Positions 40,622 to 49,765 are shown, counted from the stretch's first letter. The stretch is DNA of 64,000 nt from Nonomuraea sp. NBC_00507 (GCF_036013525.1 NZ_CP107853.1:10168001-10232000), one strand, 5' to 3'. Translations and numbers: made by a program. Notes: a model not told the origin generated them from the sequence alone.

Positions 40622-41361
40622 GCCGTGCCACCCGGGGTGCCGCCCGGGGTGCCGCCCGGGGTGCCGCCCGGGGTGCCGCCCGGGGTGCCGGTCCCCTTGG
40701 CGGGATCCTCAGGCACGTCGATGTCCCGAGCCGGTGCCGTGCCGAGCAGCGACCACAGGTAGTCGAGATGCGCTGCCATGTCGATCGAGCGGTCGTACTG
40801 CCACTGCTGCTGGAGACCGTCCGCGACCGCGATCAGGATGCGGGACAGCATCTCGGCGTCGAGCCCCTGCCGCAGTTCGCCTGCGTCCACGGCGTGCCCG
40901 ATGTCGGCGCGCACGTTTCCGGTGACCCGGCGGAAACGCTCACTGAAGAAGTCGTGTGCGGGGTGCTCGGGGTCGACTCCTTCCTGGATCAGCGCCGAGT
41001 ACAGCTCCACGAGGCCGGGCACCTCGCTGTTGTGCCGGACGATGCGGGTGATGCGCGGTTCGGCGGCGTCGCTGTTCGTGAAGGCGGCGACGTCACGTTC
41101 GTCGCGGCGACGGAGCACCTCGGTCAGGAGGTTCTCCTTCGAGCCGAAGTGGTAGAGCAGGCCTGCCTTGGTCAGGTTCGCCGCGTCGGCGATCTGCTGC
41201 ACGCTCGTGTTGCCATAGCCGTTCACGGCGATCAATTCCAGCGCGGCGTCGAGAATCTCCCGGCGCTTCGCCCGCCCCTTCTCATAAGGGCCGGGGCTCT
41301 CATAGGGGCGGGGGCGCGACGGTGTGGGCGCTTCCCTGTCGGGCAACAGTGTTCCCTTCAT
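40618..41361 (-). CDS. TetR family regulator with GTPG-repeat tail
   Basis: 247 aa from ATG 41361, one base after the GH3 stop; the frame upstream is shadow. A ~27-residue Pro/Arg-rich leader precedes the HTH KRREILDAALELIAVNGYGNTSVQQIADAANLTKAGLLYHFGSKENLL; the C-terminal domain resembles TetR_C_6 (VELYSALIQEGVDPEHPAHDFF). The protein ends in about five GTPG units encoded by a perfect 12-bp tandem repeat, absent from normal TetR proteins. It sits in the operon GH3-tetR-DUF5060 and probably binds the 25-bp dyad at 43288-43312, so it regulates its own operon and the divergent transporter. Confidence 0.92.
   Translation of the reverse strand: MKGTLLPDREAPTPSRPRPYESPGPYEKGRAKRREILDAALELIAVNGYGNTSVQQIADAANLTKAGLLYHFGSKENLLTEVLRRRDERDVAAFTNSDAAEPRITRIVRHNSEVPGLVELYSALIQEGVDPEHPAHDFFSERFRRVTGNVRADIGHAVDAGELRQGLDAEMLSRILIAVADGLQQQWQYDRSIDMAAHLDYLWSLLGTAPARDIDVPEDPAKGTGTPGGTPGGTPGGTPGGTPGGTA
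40631..40690. repeat. Five perfect copies of a 12-bp tandem repeat
   Basis: CCCGGGGTGCCG repeated five times without a mismatch. On the minus strand it encodes GTPG units at the TetR C-terminus and runs to within 10 bp of the DUF5060-type gene's ATG, so repeat number can change the regulator's tail and the leader of the next gene without shifting frame. Confidence 0.95.
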
Positions 41362-41362
41362 C

Positions 41363-43234
41363 TCAGGTCCGTGTGATCCCGGCGGTGCTGCTGGCAGCGT
41401 ATCCGGCGCGGAACAATGCGTCGGCGGTGTCCCCGGGTACGTCGGGGAGGCTCGTCTCGACGGCGGCCATCGAGCGTGGCAGGTCGAACGGCAGCCGTCC
41501 CTGCGGCTTCGCCACGCCGAGGACGACGTCGAGCACCGCACGATCGGAGGCGCCGAACTCGGCCAGCAAGGTGAGTCCGGCGTCGAGGAACGGGGTGAGG
41601 ATCGCGGGCCGGTCCAGCCCCACCACGAGAGCCGTCGGCGCCACCGCCGCGAGATCGAGGATCCGGGCGATGTCGGCTTCGGCGAACTCGAGCCTGCCGG
41701 CGTGGAAGCCGCTTTCCAGCATGTACGTGTCGCGGGCTTCCCACGGCGCCGCGACCCGGACCACGATCAGGTCGGCGTCGCGCGGATCGTGGACGACGTC
41801 GGCGACCCCTGCCACAGCCGTCGGGTCGAGGCCGTCGAGGTAGAGCCGCGCAGGCTGCACCGGCAACGCGTCGAGCGGGGTGAGCGCCACCATGGCGCGA
41901 GCCTGGGCGGCCAGCCCCTCGGCGACGAACTGCGGCGCGCCGACGACGGCGGCGGCCCCGTCCTCGCAGACGAACGGATTGTCGAACAGCCCGAGATCGA
42001 ACTTCACCGCGAGCAGCCGGCGCGCGGACTCGTCGATCCGTGACTCGGGAATGTCGCCGCTTTCGACGAGGTCGATGAGGAGGTCGACGCACTCCTCGCC
42101 GCCGATCTGGTCGCACCCCGCCTCCACGATGCGACGTACGCGCTCGCGCGGCGTGAGCTCTTCGGCGCCCCAGGCCCGCGCGGGCAGGATGCGGCTCCCG
42201 TCGGCCGACAGCGCGTCGGTGACGAGTCCCCAGTCACTGCACACCACGCCGTCGTAGCCGAGACGCTCGCGCAGGAGGCCGGTGATGATCTGCCGGTTGA
42301 AACCGAAGCCGATCTCCTCGATCGGCTCGCCTTCCCACTCGAGGCCCATCGGTATCCCGTAGTACGGCATGAGGCCGGCGGTGCCGGCGGCGATCGCCGC
42401 GCGGAAGGGCGCGAGGTGCTCGTCGAAGCGCCCGCCGGGGTATATCTGCTCGCGCCCGTAAGGGAAGTGGGGGTCCTCGCCGTCGCGCTGCGGCCCGCCG
42501 CCGGGGAAGTGCTTGGTGATGCAGGCGACGCTGCCGGGACCGAGGGTCGCGCCCTGAAAACCCTCCAGGTACGCGACGACGAGGCGGCCGGCGAGCTCGC
42601 CGTCCTGGCCGAAGGTCGTGTACTGGCGTGCCCAGCGTGGCTCGGTCGCGAGGTCGACCGAGGGATGCAGCGCCGCCCGGAGGCCGAGAGCGAGGTACTC
42701 GCGTCGTGCGACGTCGCCGAATCGGCGGACGAGATCGGCGTCGCCGATGGCGGCGAAGCCGATCTGGTCGGGCCAGGCGGAGAAGTCGGTTGCCGCGAAG
42801 GAAGCGGCCGCGTTGTGCCCGAATCCGTGTCGCGGGTCGGTCGAAAGCGTGACCGGGATGCCGTGCGGGCTCCGCGCGGCGAGCTCCTGCACCGCGTTCT
42901 GCCAGCGCGCCATTTCCCGCGGTCCGGGCATCTCGGTCACGTTGAGGTGCGTGATGAGCCTGCCGCCGACGAGGTCGGCGGCGCCCACGCGGCCCGGTCG
43001 AATCGGCGCGTTCGAGACCCGGCCGTCTGCGGTCGCGACCACCTGGGTGTGGAACATGAGGCCGGCCTTCTCGGCGAGCGAAAGACGAGTCACGAGGTCG
43101 GCGACCCGCTCGGCAGTGGACAGTCGCGGGTCCTCGTAGGGCTCCATCGTGCCGTTGTCGTTCAGGTCTCTGAAGCGGACGCCGTCCCGCGCAGTCAGCG
43201 TGTCAGCGGCGGCCGCCGGCGAGGCAGGTGGCAT
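41363..43234 (-). CDS. Glycoside hydrolase family 3 enzyme
   Basis: 623 aa from ATG 43234 behind GGAG; upstream in-frame codons run into the operator. GH3 features: VTLSTDPRHG (substrate site), KHFPGGGPQRDGEDPH at about 241, and nucleophile Asp334 in GVVCSDWGLVTD, followed by the second alpha/beta domain. The expected acid/base residue in the second domain cannot be pinned by eye. No signal peptide: it cleaves imported beta-glucosides or beta-xylosides in the cytosol. First gene of the operon GH3-tetR-DUF5060, divergent from the serine hydrolase and Opp-type transporter. Confidence 0.92.
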   Translation of the reverse strand: MPPASPAAAADTLTARDGVRFRDLNDNGTMEPYEDPRLSTAERVADLVTRLSLAEKAGLMFHTQVVATADGRVSNAPIRPGRVGAADLVGGRLITHLNVTEMPGPREMARWQNAVQELAARSPHGIPVTLSTDPRHGFGHNAAASFAATDFSAWPDQIGFAAIGDADLVRRFGDVARREYLALGLRAALHPSVDLATEPRWARQYTTFGQDGELAGRLVVAYLEGFQGATLGPGSVACITKHFPGGGPQRDGEDPHFPYGREQIYPGGRFDEHLAPFRAAIAAGTAGLMPYYGIPMGLEWEGEPIEEIGFGFNRQIITGLLRERLGYDGVVCSDWGLVTDALSADGSRILPARAWGAEELTPRERVRRIVEAGCDQIGGEECVDLLIDLVESGDIPESRIDESARRLLAVKFDLGLFDNPFVCEDGAAAVVGAPQFVAEGLAAQARAMVALTPLDALPVQPARLYLDGLDPTAVAGVADVVHDPRDADLIVVRVAAPWEARDTYMLESGFHAGRLEFAEADIARILDLAAVAPTALVVGLDRPAILTPFLDAGLTLLAEFGASDRAVLDVVLGVAKPQGRLPFDLPRSMAAVETSLPDVPGDTADALFRAGYAASSTAGITRT

Positions 43235-43284
43235 GTGTGACTCCAGCTTATTGATCAAGCAAAGGCCCGGCGTATCCGGCATCA

Positions 43285-43313
43285 TTGACATACTTACCAC
43301 TGGTCAGTATGTT
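43285..43313 (+). promoter_or_regulatory. Promoter TTGACA-N17-TATGTT with embedded TetR-type dyad
   Basis: A near-consensus promoter for the rightward serine hydrolase/transporter operon: -35 TTGACA at 43285-43290, a 17-bp spacer, -10 TATGTT at 43308-43313. A 25-bp dyad at 43288-43312 has arms ACATACT and AGTATGT and inner ACCA/TGGT, so a bound TetR would cover both boxes. The dyad centre is 66 bp upstream of the GH3 start, so both directions can be controlled. Confidence 0.72.
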
Positions 43314-43363
43314 TCCCCTAACTGTTGGTCACACGCCACTGTGACAACGCAGGGAGGCATCGC

Positions 43364-44506
43364 ATGACCGCCCCCACGACGAGCTTCGACGGGTACGTCG
43401 CCGCTCCGTTCCGCCCACTCATCGACGGCATCGCCGAGCGGGGGGAGTTCCGCGACGACGACCTCCAGATCGCCGCCTACGCAGGCACGGAGCTCGTGCT
43501 GGACATCGCGATCGGCCCCGAGATCACCCGCGAGAGCCTGCTCATCCCCTACTCCGTGTCGAAGAGCACGATCGCCATGAGCATCGGCCTCCTCCTCGAA
43601 CACGGCCGTCTCGACCTGGACGCCCCCGTGGCTCGCTACTGGCCCGAGTTCGCCGCCGCCGGCAAAGCCGCGATCACCGTCCGCCAACTGCTCTCCCACC
43701 AAGCCGGCCTGCCGCAGACCGTGCCCGGACTGACCCGCGACGAGCTCGCCGACACCGTCCGTGGTGCCGAACTGCTCGCCGCGCAGCGCCCGCTCTGGCA
43801 TCCCGGCTCCGCCTTCGGCTACCACGCCGTGACCATCGGCATCCTCGGCTCCGAGATCGTGCGCCGCATCACCGGCCGTACCCTCGCCGAGTTCTACGAG
43901 CAGGAGATCCGCGGGCCGCGTGGCCTCGACTTCTATCTAGGGCTTCCCGAGGAGCTCGAACCGCGCGCTCTCGACCTGCTGCCAATGCGCCCGGTCGCCG
44001 GCTCCGCCGGCCCGCCCTTCCCCCGCACGCCCGGCCAGCTGGGCGCCCATGTGATGGCCGGCGCCGCGTCCCCCACGAACGAGGACGAGCGTCGTCGCCA
44101 GGCCCGACGCGATCGCGCCATCGGCATGCCGGCCGCCGGCGCTACCGCGTCCGCGCGCGGCATCGCGGCCCTCTTCGCGGAGAGCACCGTGGGCCTCACC
44201 GGCGCCCCGCTGCTCTCCGCCGACACCATCGCGCAACTGGCCCAACCCCAGGTGGCCGGCATCGACGAGGTGATCGGGATCGAGCGGCGCTACGGCATCG
44301 TCTTCCAGAAGCCCGTCCCGGGGCTCCTGTTCGGCGGATTCCGTGCGTTCGGCCACGACGGCATGGGCGGCGCGCTCGGCTTCCACGATCCGGAAACCGG
44401 AATCAGCTTCGGGTACGTCGTCCGCCGCATGCCACCGCCCGGCGGCTGCGACGCCCGGGCGCTCCGCATCGCTCAGGCGATGCGGTCGATCGTCCTCCAA
44501 GCATGA
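43364..44506 (+). CDS. Serine hydrolase, beta-lactamase/EstB family
   Basis: 380 aa from ATG 43364 behind GGGAGG. The nucleophile motif S64-V-S-K67 lies in LLIPYSVSKSTIAMSIGLLLEHG, and the Tyr motif is Y153-H-A in the segment WHPGSAFGYHAV, where true beta-lactamases have YxN. This pattern fits carboxylesterases of the CubicO/EstB group. No signal peptide, so it is cytosolic. It heads the rightward operon with the Opp-type transporter, opposite GH3 and DUF5060 enzymes, and may remove acyl groups from an imported glycoside. It is not a likely resistance enzyme. Confidence 0.88.
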   Translation: MTAPTTSFDGYVAAPFRPLIDGIAERGEFRDDDLQIAAYAGTELVLDIAIGPEITRESLLIPYSVSKSTIAMSIGLLLEHGRLDLDAPVARYWPEFAAAGKAAITVRQLLSHQAGLPQTVPGLTRDELADTVRGAELLAAQRPLWHPGSAFGYHAVTIGILGSEIVRRITGRTLAEFYEQEIRGPRGLDFYLGLPEELEPRALDLLPMRPVAGSAGPPFPRTPGQLGAHVMAGAASPTNEDERRRQARRDRAIGMPAAGATASARGIAALFAESTVGLTGAPLLSADTIAQLAQPQVAGIDEVIGIERRYGIVFQKPVPGLLFGGFRAFGHDGMGGALGFHDPETGISFGYVVRRMPPPGGCDARALRIAQAMRSIVLQA

Positions 44507-44557
44507 CGGTCAGGTGCTGAGCCGTCGCCACCGCGCCACGGACACAAGGGAGTATTC

Positions 44558-46105
44558 ATGCACATCCGCAGCGTCGTCGCAGCGGCTCTCGCTGTCGGCG
44601 TCACCATGGGTGCCGGCGCCTGCGCCGGCGCCGAGCCGCAGAGCCCCAGCGGCGCCGCCACCAGCACGCTGACCCTGGGCAGCATCATCGCACCGCAGAC
44701 GTTCGACCCCGCCGGAGCCGGCGACGCCAACTTCGTCCCCTACGCCCAGGCCGCCTATGACTCACTCATCCTGCGCAAGCCGGACGGCACCTATGCCCCC
44801 ATGCTGGCGACCGACTGGAAACTCACCGACGACAACACGTCGGTCACGCTCAACCTGCGCCCCAACGTCACCTTCAGTGACGGCACTCCCTTCGACGCCG
44901 AGGCGGCGAAGGCGAACATCGAGCACTTCCACGACGGCACCGGTCCCCTCTCGAGTGAGCTCGCCCTCCTCGATTCGGTCAAGGTCGTCGACGCGGACAC
45001 CGTCACACTGGCCTACACCTCGCCCGATCCCGACATCCTCTACAACCTCTCGGACGCCGCCGGTCGCATGGCCAGTCCCGCCGCGCTGAAGAACCCGCAG
45101 AGCCTCGCCACGACCCCGGTCGGCTCGGGGCCCTATGTGCTCGACACCGCCGCGACGGTGCAGGGCTCGACTTACACCTTCACCGCGCGTCCGCAGTACT
45201 GGAACCCCGAGCTGCAGCAGTTCGGCAAGGTCGTGTTCAAGATCTTCCCCGACGAGGTGTCGCTGCTGAACGCGCTCCAGAGCCGTCAGGTGGACGCCGC
45301 CAACCTCACCGGCGCCGACAACCGCAAGGCCGCCACGGCCGCCGGTATCAAACATCTCACTCCGGACAGCAACATCTCGTGGACGGGCACGATCTTCTAC
45401 GACCGCACGGGTTCGATCGTCCCAGCGCTCGGGGACAAGCGGGTTCGCCGCGCGATAGCGATGTCGTTCAACGTGCCGCAGATCCGGAAAGCCTTGATGG
45501 CGGACACCGGCGTGCCCAACACGCAGATCTTCCGGCAGGCCTCCCCCGGATACGACGAAGCGCTCAACAACGCCTACGCCTACGACGTCGCCGGCGCGAA
45601 GAAGCTCATGGCGGAGGCGGGTTATGCGGGCGGCTTCGACCTGACCCTGCCGATCAACGCGAACACCACGCCCGCCGCGATGGAGAACTACAAGAACAGC
45701 CTCGGCGCCCTCGGCATTCGCGTCACATTCAAGAACCTCGGCACGATCCCGCAATACTTCGCGGGCCTGCAGAGCGGCAAGTATGCGATGTCCCCCGCGA
45801 TCTTCGGCGCGGGGCCGACAGACTGGAAAGTGATCAACAACTATCTCGTCGAGAAGGCCACCTGGAATCCGCTGCACACGACCGACCCGAAGTTGTCCCA
45901 GCTGATCCAGTCCTACCCGGCCGCGGCCGAGAAGGACCACGCCAAGATCATCGGTGAGATCAACAAGTTCCTCGTCGACAACGTCTGGTTCGACCCCTGG
46001 CTGTTCATCGAGGAGCAGTACTTCGTGGCCGGCCCCGTCAACGTGACGCTGCAGAAGGACCAGAACATCCCGTCGATCTACAACTACGCGCCCGCCGCTG
46101 GGTAA
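44558..46105 (+). CDS. ABC transporter substrate-binding lipoprotein, family 5 (oligopeptide/oligosaccharide)
   Basis: 515 aa. Lipoprotein signal with Cys23 in GAGACAG. Family 5 solute-binding features: LTLGSIIAPQTFDPAGAGDANFVPYAQAAYDSLI, LATDWKLTDDNTSVTLNLRPNVTFSDGTPFDA and a central FYDRTGSIVPALGDKRVRRAIAMSFNV. Family 5 proteins bind peptides, but several bind cello- or xylo-oligosaccharides. With intracellular GH3 and DUF5060 enzymes under the same TetR, an oligosaccharide ligand is more likely here. Confidence 0.92.
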   Translation: MHIRSVVAAALAVGVTMGAGACAGAEPQSPSGAATSTLTLGSIIAPQTFDPAGAGDANFVPYAQAAYDSLILRKPDGTYAPMLATDWKLTDDNTSVTLNLRPNVTFSDGTPFDAEAAKANIEHFHDGTGPLSSELALLDSVKVVDADTVTLAYTSPDPDILYNLSDAAGRMASPAALKNPQSLATTPVGSGPYVLDTAATVQGSTYTFTARPQYWNPELQQFGKVVFKIFPDEVSLLNALQSRQVDAANLTGADNRKAATAAGIKHLTPDSNISWTGTIFYDRTGSIVPALGDKRVRRAIAMSFNVPQIRKALMADTGVPNTQIFRQASPGYDEALNNAYAYDVAGAKKLMAEAGYAGGFDLTLPINANTTPAAMENYKNSLGALGIRVTFKNLGTIPQYFAGLQSGKYAMSPAIFGAGPTDWKVINNYLVEKATWNPLHTTDPKLSQLIQSYPAAAEKDHAKIIGEINKFLVDNVWFDPWLFIEEQYFVAGPVNVTLQKDQNIPSIYNYAPAAG

Positions 46106-46174
46106 GAAGCGTCGTCTCCGGACGGGCCGGGCTCGGTCCGTCCGTCCGGAGACGGTGCCGGAAAGGCAGTCAAG

Positions 46175-47113
46175 TTGTTGGCGTTCCTCGCGAAGAGAAT
46201 CGGCGCGGGTCTGTCAGTGCTCCTGGTGGTCCCCTCCCTCACGTTCCTGCTCATGTACGGCAATGCGGCGAACGCCGCGCGGCAGATCCTGGGGGAGAAC
46301 GCGACGCCCGAGCAGATCGCCGCCAAGTCGGCCGAGCTTGGCGTCGACAGGCCGCTGTACGTTCAGTTCGTCGACTATGTGGGGCACCTGTCCCTGGGCT
46401 ACCTCGGCCGCTCCTGGTTCACGGCGGAACCCGTGGGCTCCCTGGTCACCAGCCGGGCCACCGTCACCCTCACCGTCGTGATCGGCTCGATCCTGGTCTC
46501 GACGCTGCTCGCCTTCGCCCTGGGCGTCACCGCCGCACTCCGCCGGGGCGTCCTCGACATCGCGCTTCAGGTGCTCGCGATCGTCGGCTTCGCGGTGCCG
46601 GGTTTCTGGCTCGCCCTGCTGCTCGTGTCGGGTCTCGCGCTGCACCTGCGACTCTTGCCTGCGACGGGATTCGTCCCCTTCACCGCCTCGCCCGGCCAGT
46701 GGCTGGCATCGATCACCCTGCCCATCGTCGCCCTCATGGTCGGCGCGGTCGCCGGCGTGGCGCAGCAGGTGCGCGGCGCCGTGATCGACGTCCTCGAACA
46801 GGACTACGTGCGGACGCTCCGTGCGCGCGGATTGCCGTCCTGGCGGGTCGTCGTGCACGTCCTGCGCAACGCGAGCGCACCGGCGCTGACGGTCGTCGCG
46901 CTCACCTTCATCGGCACGCTCAGCGGTGCGGTCTTCGTCGAGCGCATCTTCGCACTTCCCGGACTCGGCCTCGCCGCCACGAACGGGGCGATCAACGGCG
47001 ACGTACCGGTCATCATGGGCGTCGTCCTGGTGATGACCACCATCGTCGTGCTGGTCAACCTCGTGGTCGACCTCGCCATCGGCCTTCTCAACCCGAAGGT
47101 GCGTCTTTCATGA
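46175..47113 (+). CDS. ABC transporter permease, DppB type
   Basis: 312 aa. The first in-frame start is TTG 46175, 8 bases after GGAAAGG. It opens MLAFLAKRIGAGLSVLLVVPSLTFLLMYG and carries the family EAA loop VIDVLEQDYVRTLRARGLPSWRVVVHVLRNA. It forms the channel with the permease half of the next protein, whose start overlaps its stop (ATGA). Confidence 0.92.
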   Translation: MLAFLAKRIGAGLSVLLVVPSLTFLLMYGNAANAARQILGENATPEQIAAKSAELGVDRPLYVQFVDYVGHLSLGYLGRSWFTAEPVGSLVTSRATVTLTVVIGSILVSTLLAFALGVTAALRRGVLDIALQVLAIVGFAVPGFWLALLLVSGLALHLRLLPATGFVPFTASPGQWLASITLPIVALMVGAVAGVAQQVRGAVIDVLEQDYVRTLRARGLPSWRVVVHVLRNASAPALTVVALTFIGTLSGAVFVERIFALPGLGLAATNGAINGDVPVIMGVVLVMTTIVVLVNLVVDLAIGLLNPKVRLS

Positions 47114-48897
47114 GCCAGATGGTCTCGATCCCGGCCCCCGCAGCGGTCGCGGCACGGCGTGGTGTCATCAGCAAGGTGCTGCACGACCCGCTGGGGATCA
47201 TCTCGCTGGTGGTCCTGCTGCTCATCCTGTTCGCGACCGTACTGGCGCCCGTGCTCGCCCCGCAGGACCCGGCCCGGTCGTCGCTCGACGACATCTTCGC
47301 TCCGATCTCCGCCGGCCACCCGCTCGGCGGCGACAGCGCCGGCCGCGACCTGCTCTCCCGGCTTCTGTACGGCGCCCAGGTCAGCCTGCTCGGCGCGACC
47401 ATCGCCCTCCTCACCTCGCTCGTCATCGGACTGCCCGCAGGCCTCATCGCCGGCTACTACGGCCGGACCTTCGACTCGGTCTCCTCGTGGGCTTCGAACC
47501 TGCTCCAGGCGCTGCCTGCGATCATCGTGCTGCTGGCGCTGCGCACCGTGTTCGGCCCCTCCATCTGGACGTCGATGGTCATCTTCGGCGTCATGCTCGC
47601 GCCCGGCGCGTACCGCCTGGTGCGCGCCACAGTGAGCGGGGTACGCAACGAGCTCTACATCGACGCCGCCCTGGTGTCCGGCCTGAGCGACACCAGGATC
47701 ATCGCCCGGCACATGATTCGCGTCGTACGCGGGCCGCTCATCATGCACAGCGCCATGGTGCTGGCGATCTGCATCAGCATCCAGGCCGGACTCGAGTTCC
47801 TCGGCTTCGGCGACCCGCAGACCGCCAGCTGGGGCTCCATGCTCAACGAGGGTTTCCTCAACATCTTCCAGGCTCCGCAGATGCTGTTCTGGCCCGGTCT
47901 CGCCCTCTTCATGGCCTCGGCCGCCCTCGCCCTGTTCGCGAGCAGTCTCCGGGACGCTCTGCAGGCCGGCGCCGCGAAGCCGGTCCGGCGCCGCCACCGC
48001 GCCGCTGCTCCCCCGGCCGGGAACACCGAAGGGAGCGGAGCTGCCGAGACAAGAGGAACGGCGGCCACGTCGAGCGCGCTGCTCTCGGTCCGAGATCTGC
48101 GCGTCGCCTACAGCGGCGGCTCCATCGAGGTCGTACACGGAGTCTCGCTCGATGTCGCACACGGCGAGGTCGTCGGCCTCGTCGGCGAGTCCGGATCGGG
48201 CAAGACCCAAGTCGCGCTCTCGGTCCTTGACCTGCTGCCGACCGGCGGCGAGGTCACCTCTGGGGCGATCGCGCTCGCCGGCGAGCCGCTCCTCGGCCGC
48301 CCGGCGTCGTTCCTGCGCACCGTGCGCGGGCGCCGGATCGGCTACATCCCGCAGGAGCCGATGAGCAACCTCGACCCGTCGTTCCGGGTCGGCAACCAGC
48401 TGAGCGAAGTCGTCCGGGTGCACCTCGGCCTCTCCCGAGCGGCGGCGCGTGACCGCGTGCTCGACCTGCTCGCACGGGTCGGCATCCCGGACCCCGCACG
48501 CACATACCGTGCCTTCCCGCACGAGATCTCCGGCGGTATGGCGCAGCGGGTCCTCATCGCCGGTGCCGTGTCATGCGATCCCCAACTGCTCGTCGCCGAC
48601 GAGCCGACCACGGCGCTCGACGTCACGGTGCAGGCCGACATCCTCGACCTGCTTCGTGACCTGCAGCAGGAGAAAGGTCTTGGCGTGCTGTTCGTGACGC
48701 ACGACTTCGGTGTCGTGGCCGACATCTGCGATCGCGTCCTCGTGATGCGGCAGGGCGAGATCGTCGAGAGCGGGCACGCCCAGGCGATCTTCGACTCGCC
48801 GCGGCATGACTACACGCGGTCGCTGCTCGGCTCGATGCTCGACGGGCGGCCGTCCCGGCTCGCCCGCGCGAAGGCTACGGGGGACTCTCGTGTCTGA
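47110..48897 (+). CDS. DppC permease fused to DppD ATPase
   Basis: 595 aa in one frame from ATG 47110. Residues about 20-300 are the DppC-type permease (DPLGIISLVVLLLILFATVLAPVLAPQDP; EAA-like IDAALVSGLSDTRIIARHMIRVVRG). After a ~25-residue Ala/Thr-rich linker comes the DppD-type ATPase: Walker A GESGSGKTQ near 359, signature EISGGMAQRVLIAGA near 471, Walker B LLVADEPTTALD near 497. This is the second permease-ATPase fusion in the window, beside LivM-LivG. The ATPase half ends without the usual Cys-rich DppD C-terminus. Confidence 0.92.
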   Translation: MSQMVSIPAPAAVAARRGVISKVLHDPLGIISLVVLLLILFATVLAPVLAPQDPARSSLDDIFAPISAGHPLGGDSAGRDLLSRLLYGAQVSLLGATIALLTSLVIGLPAGLIAGYYGRTFDSVSSWASNLLQALPAIIVLLALRTVFGPSIWTSMVIFGVMLAPGAYRLVRATVSGVRNELYIDAALVSGLSDTRIIARHMIRVVRGPLIMHSAMVLAICISIQAGLEFLGFGDPQTASWGSMLNEGFLNIFQAPQMLFWPGLALFMASAALALFASSLRDALQAGAAKPVRRRHRAAAPPAGNTEGSGAAETRGTAATSSALLSVRDLRVAYSGGSIEVVHGVSLDVAHGEVVGLVGESGSGKTQVALSVLDLLPTGGEVTSGAIALAGEPLLGRPASFLRTVRGRRIGYIPQEPMSNLDPSFRVGNQLSEVVRVHLGLSRAAARDRVLDLLARVGIPDPARTYRAFPHEISGGMAQRVLIAGAVSCDPQLLVADEPTTALDVTVQADILDLLRDLQQEKGLGVLFVTHDFGVVADICDRVLVMRQGEIVESGHAQAIFDSPRHDYTRSLLGSMLDGRPSRLARAKATGDSRV

Positions 48898-49747
48898 ATC
48901 ACTGCTTGAGGTTCGAGACCTCGTCGTCGAGTATCCGTCGAAGGGCTTCCGCTCGAAACCGTTCCGTGCCCTTCACGGGGTCTCGATCGACGTGAAGCCC
49001 GGCCAGACCGTCGGTCTGGTCGGCGAGTCGGGCTCGGGCAAGACCACACTCGGCCGCGCCATTCTCGGCCTCGCCCCGGTGACCGGCGGCTCGATTCGGT
49101 TCGAGGGCCGGGAGATCGGGCACGCCTCGCGCCGTGCGCGCCGCGGGCTCGCGCGCGAGCTGCAGGTGGTCTTCCAGGATCCCTACACCTCGCTCAACCC
49201 GAGCATGACGGTCGGCGACATCCTCACCGAACCGCTCTGGGTCATCGGCGTCAGGCGTCACGCCGCCAAGGCGCAGGTACGCGAACTCCTCGACCAGGTT
49301 CGGCTGCCGAAGGATGCCGTGGACCGCTATGCGCGGGAGTTCAGCGGGGGCCAGCGCCAGCGAGTCGCGATCGCCCGGGCACTCGCGCTGCGGCCGAAGC
49401 TCGTCGTCTGTGATGAGCCTGTGTCGGCACTTGATCTCTCGACCCAGGCGACCGTGCTCGATCTGTTGATCGAGCTGCAGGAGTCGCTTGATGTGGCCTA
49501 TTTGTTCGTGTCGCACGACCTGGGCGTCGTGCGCTACATCAGCCATCGGGTGGCGGTGATGTATCGAGGGCAGCTCGTCGAGGACGGGGACGGGGACGTC
49601 GTGACATCGAGCCCCGAGCATCCGTACACGCAGCGCCTCCTGCTCGCGGCGCCCATCCCGGATCCGCATCGGCAGGAAGTCAATCGAGCCAACCGCCACC
49701 GCCTGCTCGCACAGCAGGTCGAGCAGGACGTACAGGCGGGCCTTTAA
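48890..49747 (+). CDS. ABC transporter ATP-binding protein, DppF type
   Basis: 285 aa from GTG 48890, overlapping the fusion gene's end by 8 nt. Walker A GESGSGKTT, Q-loop VVFQDPYTSLNPSMTVGD, signature FSGGQRQRVAIARAL, Walker B LVVCDEPVSALD and the DppF C-terminus HPYTQRLLLAAPIPDP. It completes the Opp/Dpp-type importer. A hairpin at 49862-49895 probably terminates the operon. Confidence 0.93.
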   Translation: MSESLLEVRDLVVEYPSKGFRSKPFRALHGVSIDVKPGQTVGLVGESGSGKTTLGRAILGLAPVTGGSIRFEGREIGHASRRARRGLARELQVVFQDPYTSLNPSMTVGDILTEPLWVIGVRRHAAKAQVRELLDQVRLPKDAVDRYAREFSGGQRQRVAIARALALRPKLVVCDEPVSALDLSTQATVLDLLIELQESLDVAYLFVSHDLGVVRYISHRVAVMYRGQLVEDGDGDVVTSSPEHPYTQRLLLAAPIPDPHRQEVNRANRHRLLAQQVEQDVQAGL

Positions 49748-49765
49748 GGCAAAGCTGCTCCTGTC

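Noticed and set aside
40631..40690. Possible CRISPR-like array
   Set aside because: Repeats are 12 bp, directly adjacent without spacers, and translate as GTPG units within a regulator gene.
43364..44506. Beta-lactam resistance gene
   Set aside because: The SxxK motif is present but the YxN motif is YHA and there is no signal peptide; operon context is sugar catabolism.
44558..49747. Oligopeptide importer
   Set aside because: Family membership alone suggests it, but shared control with intracellular glycosidases makes an oligosaccharide ligand more likely; left open.
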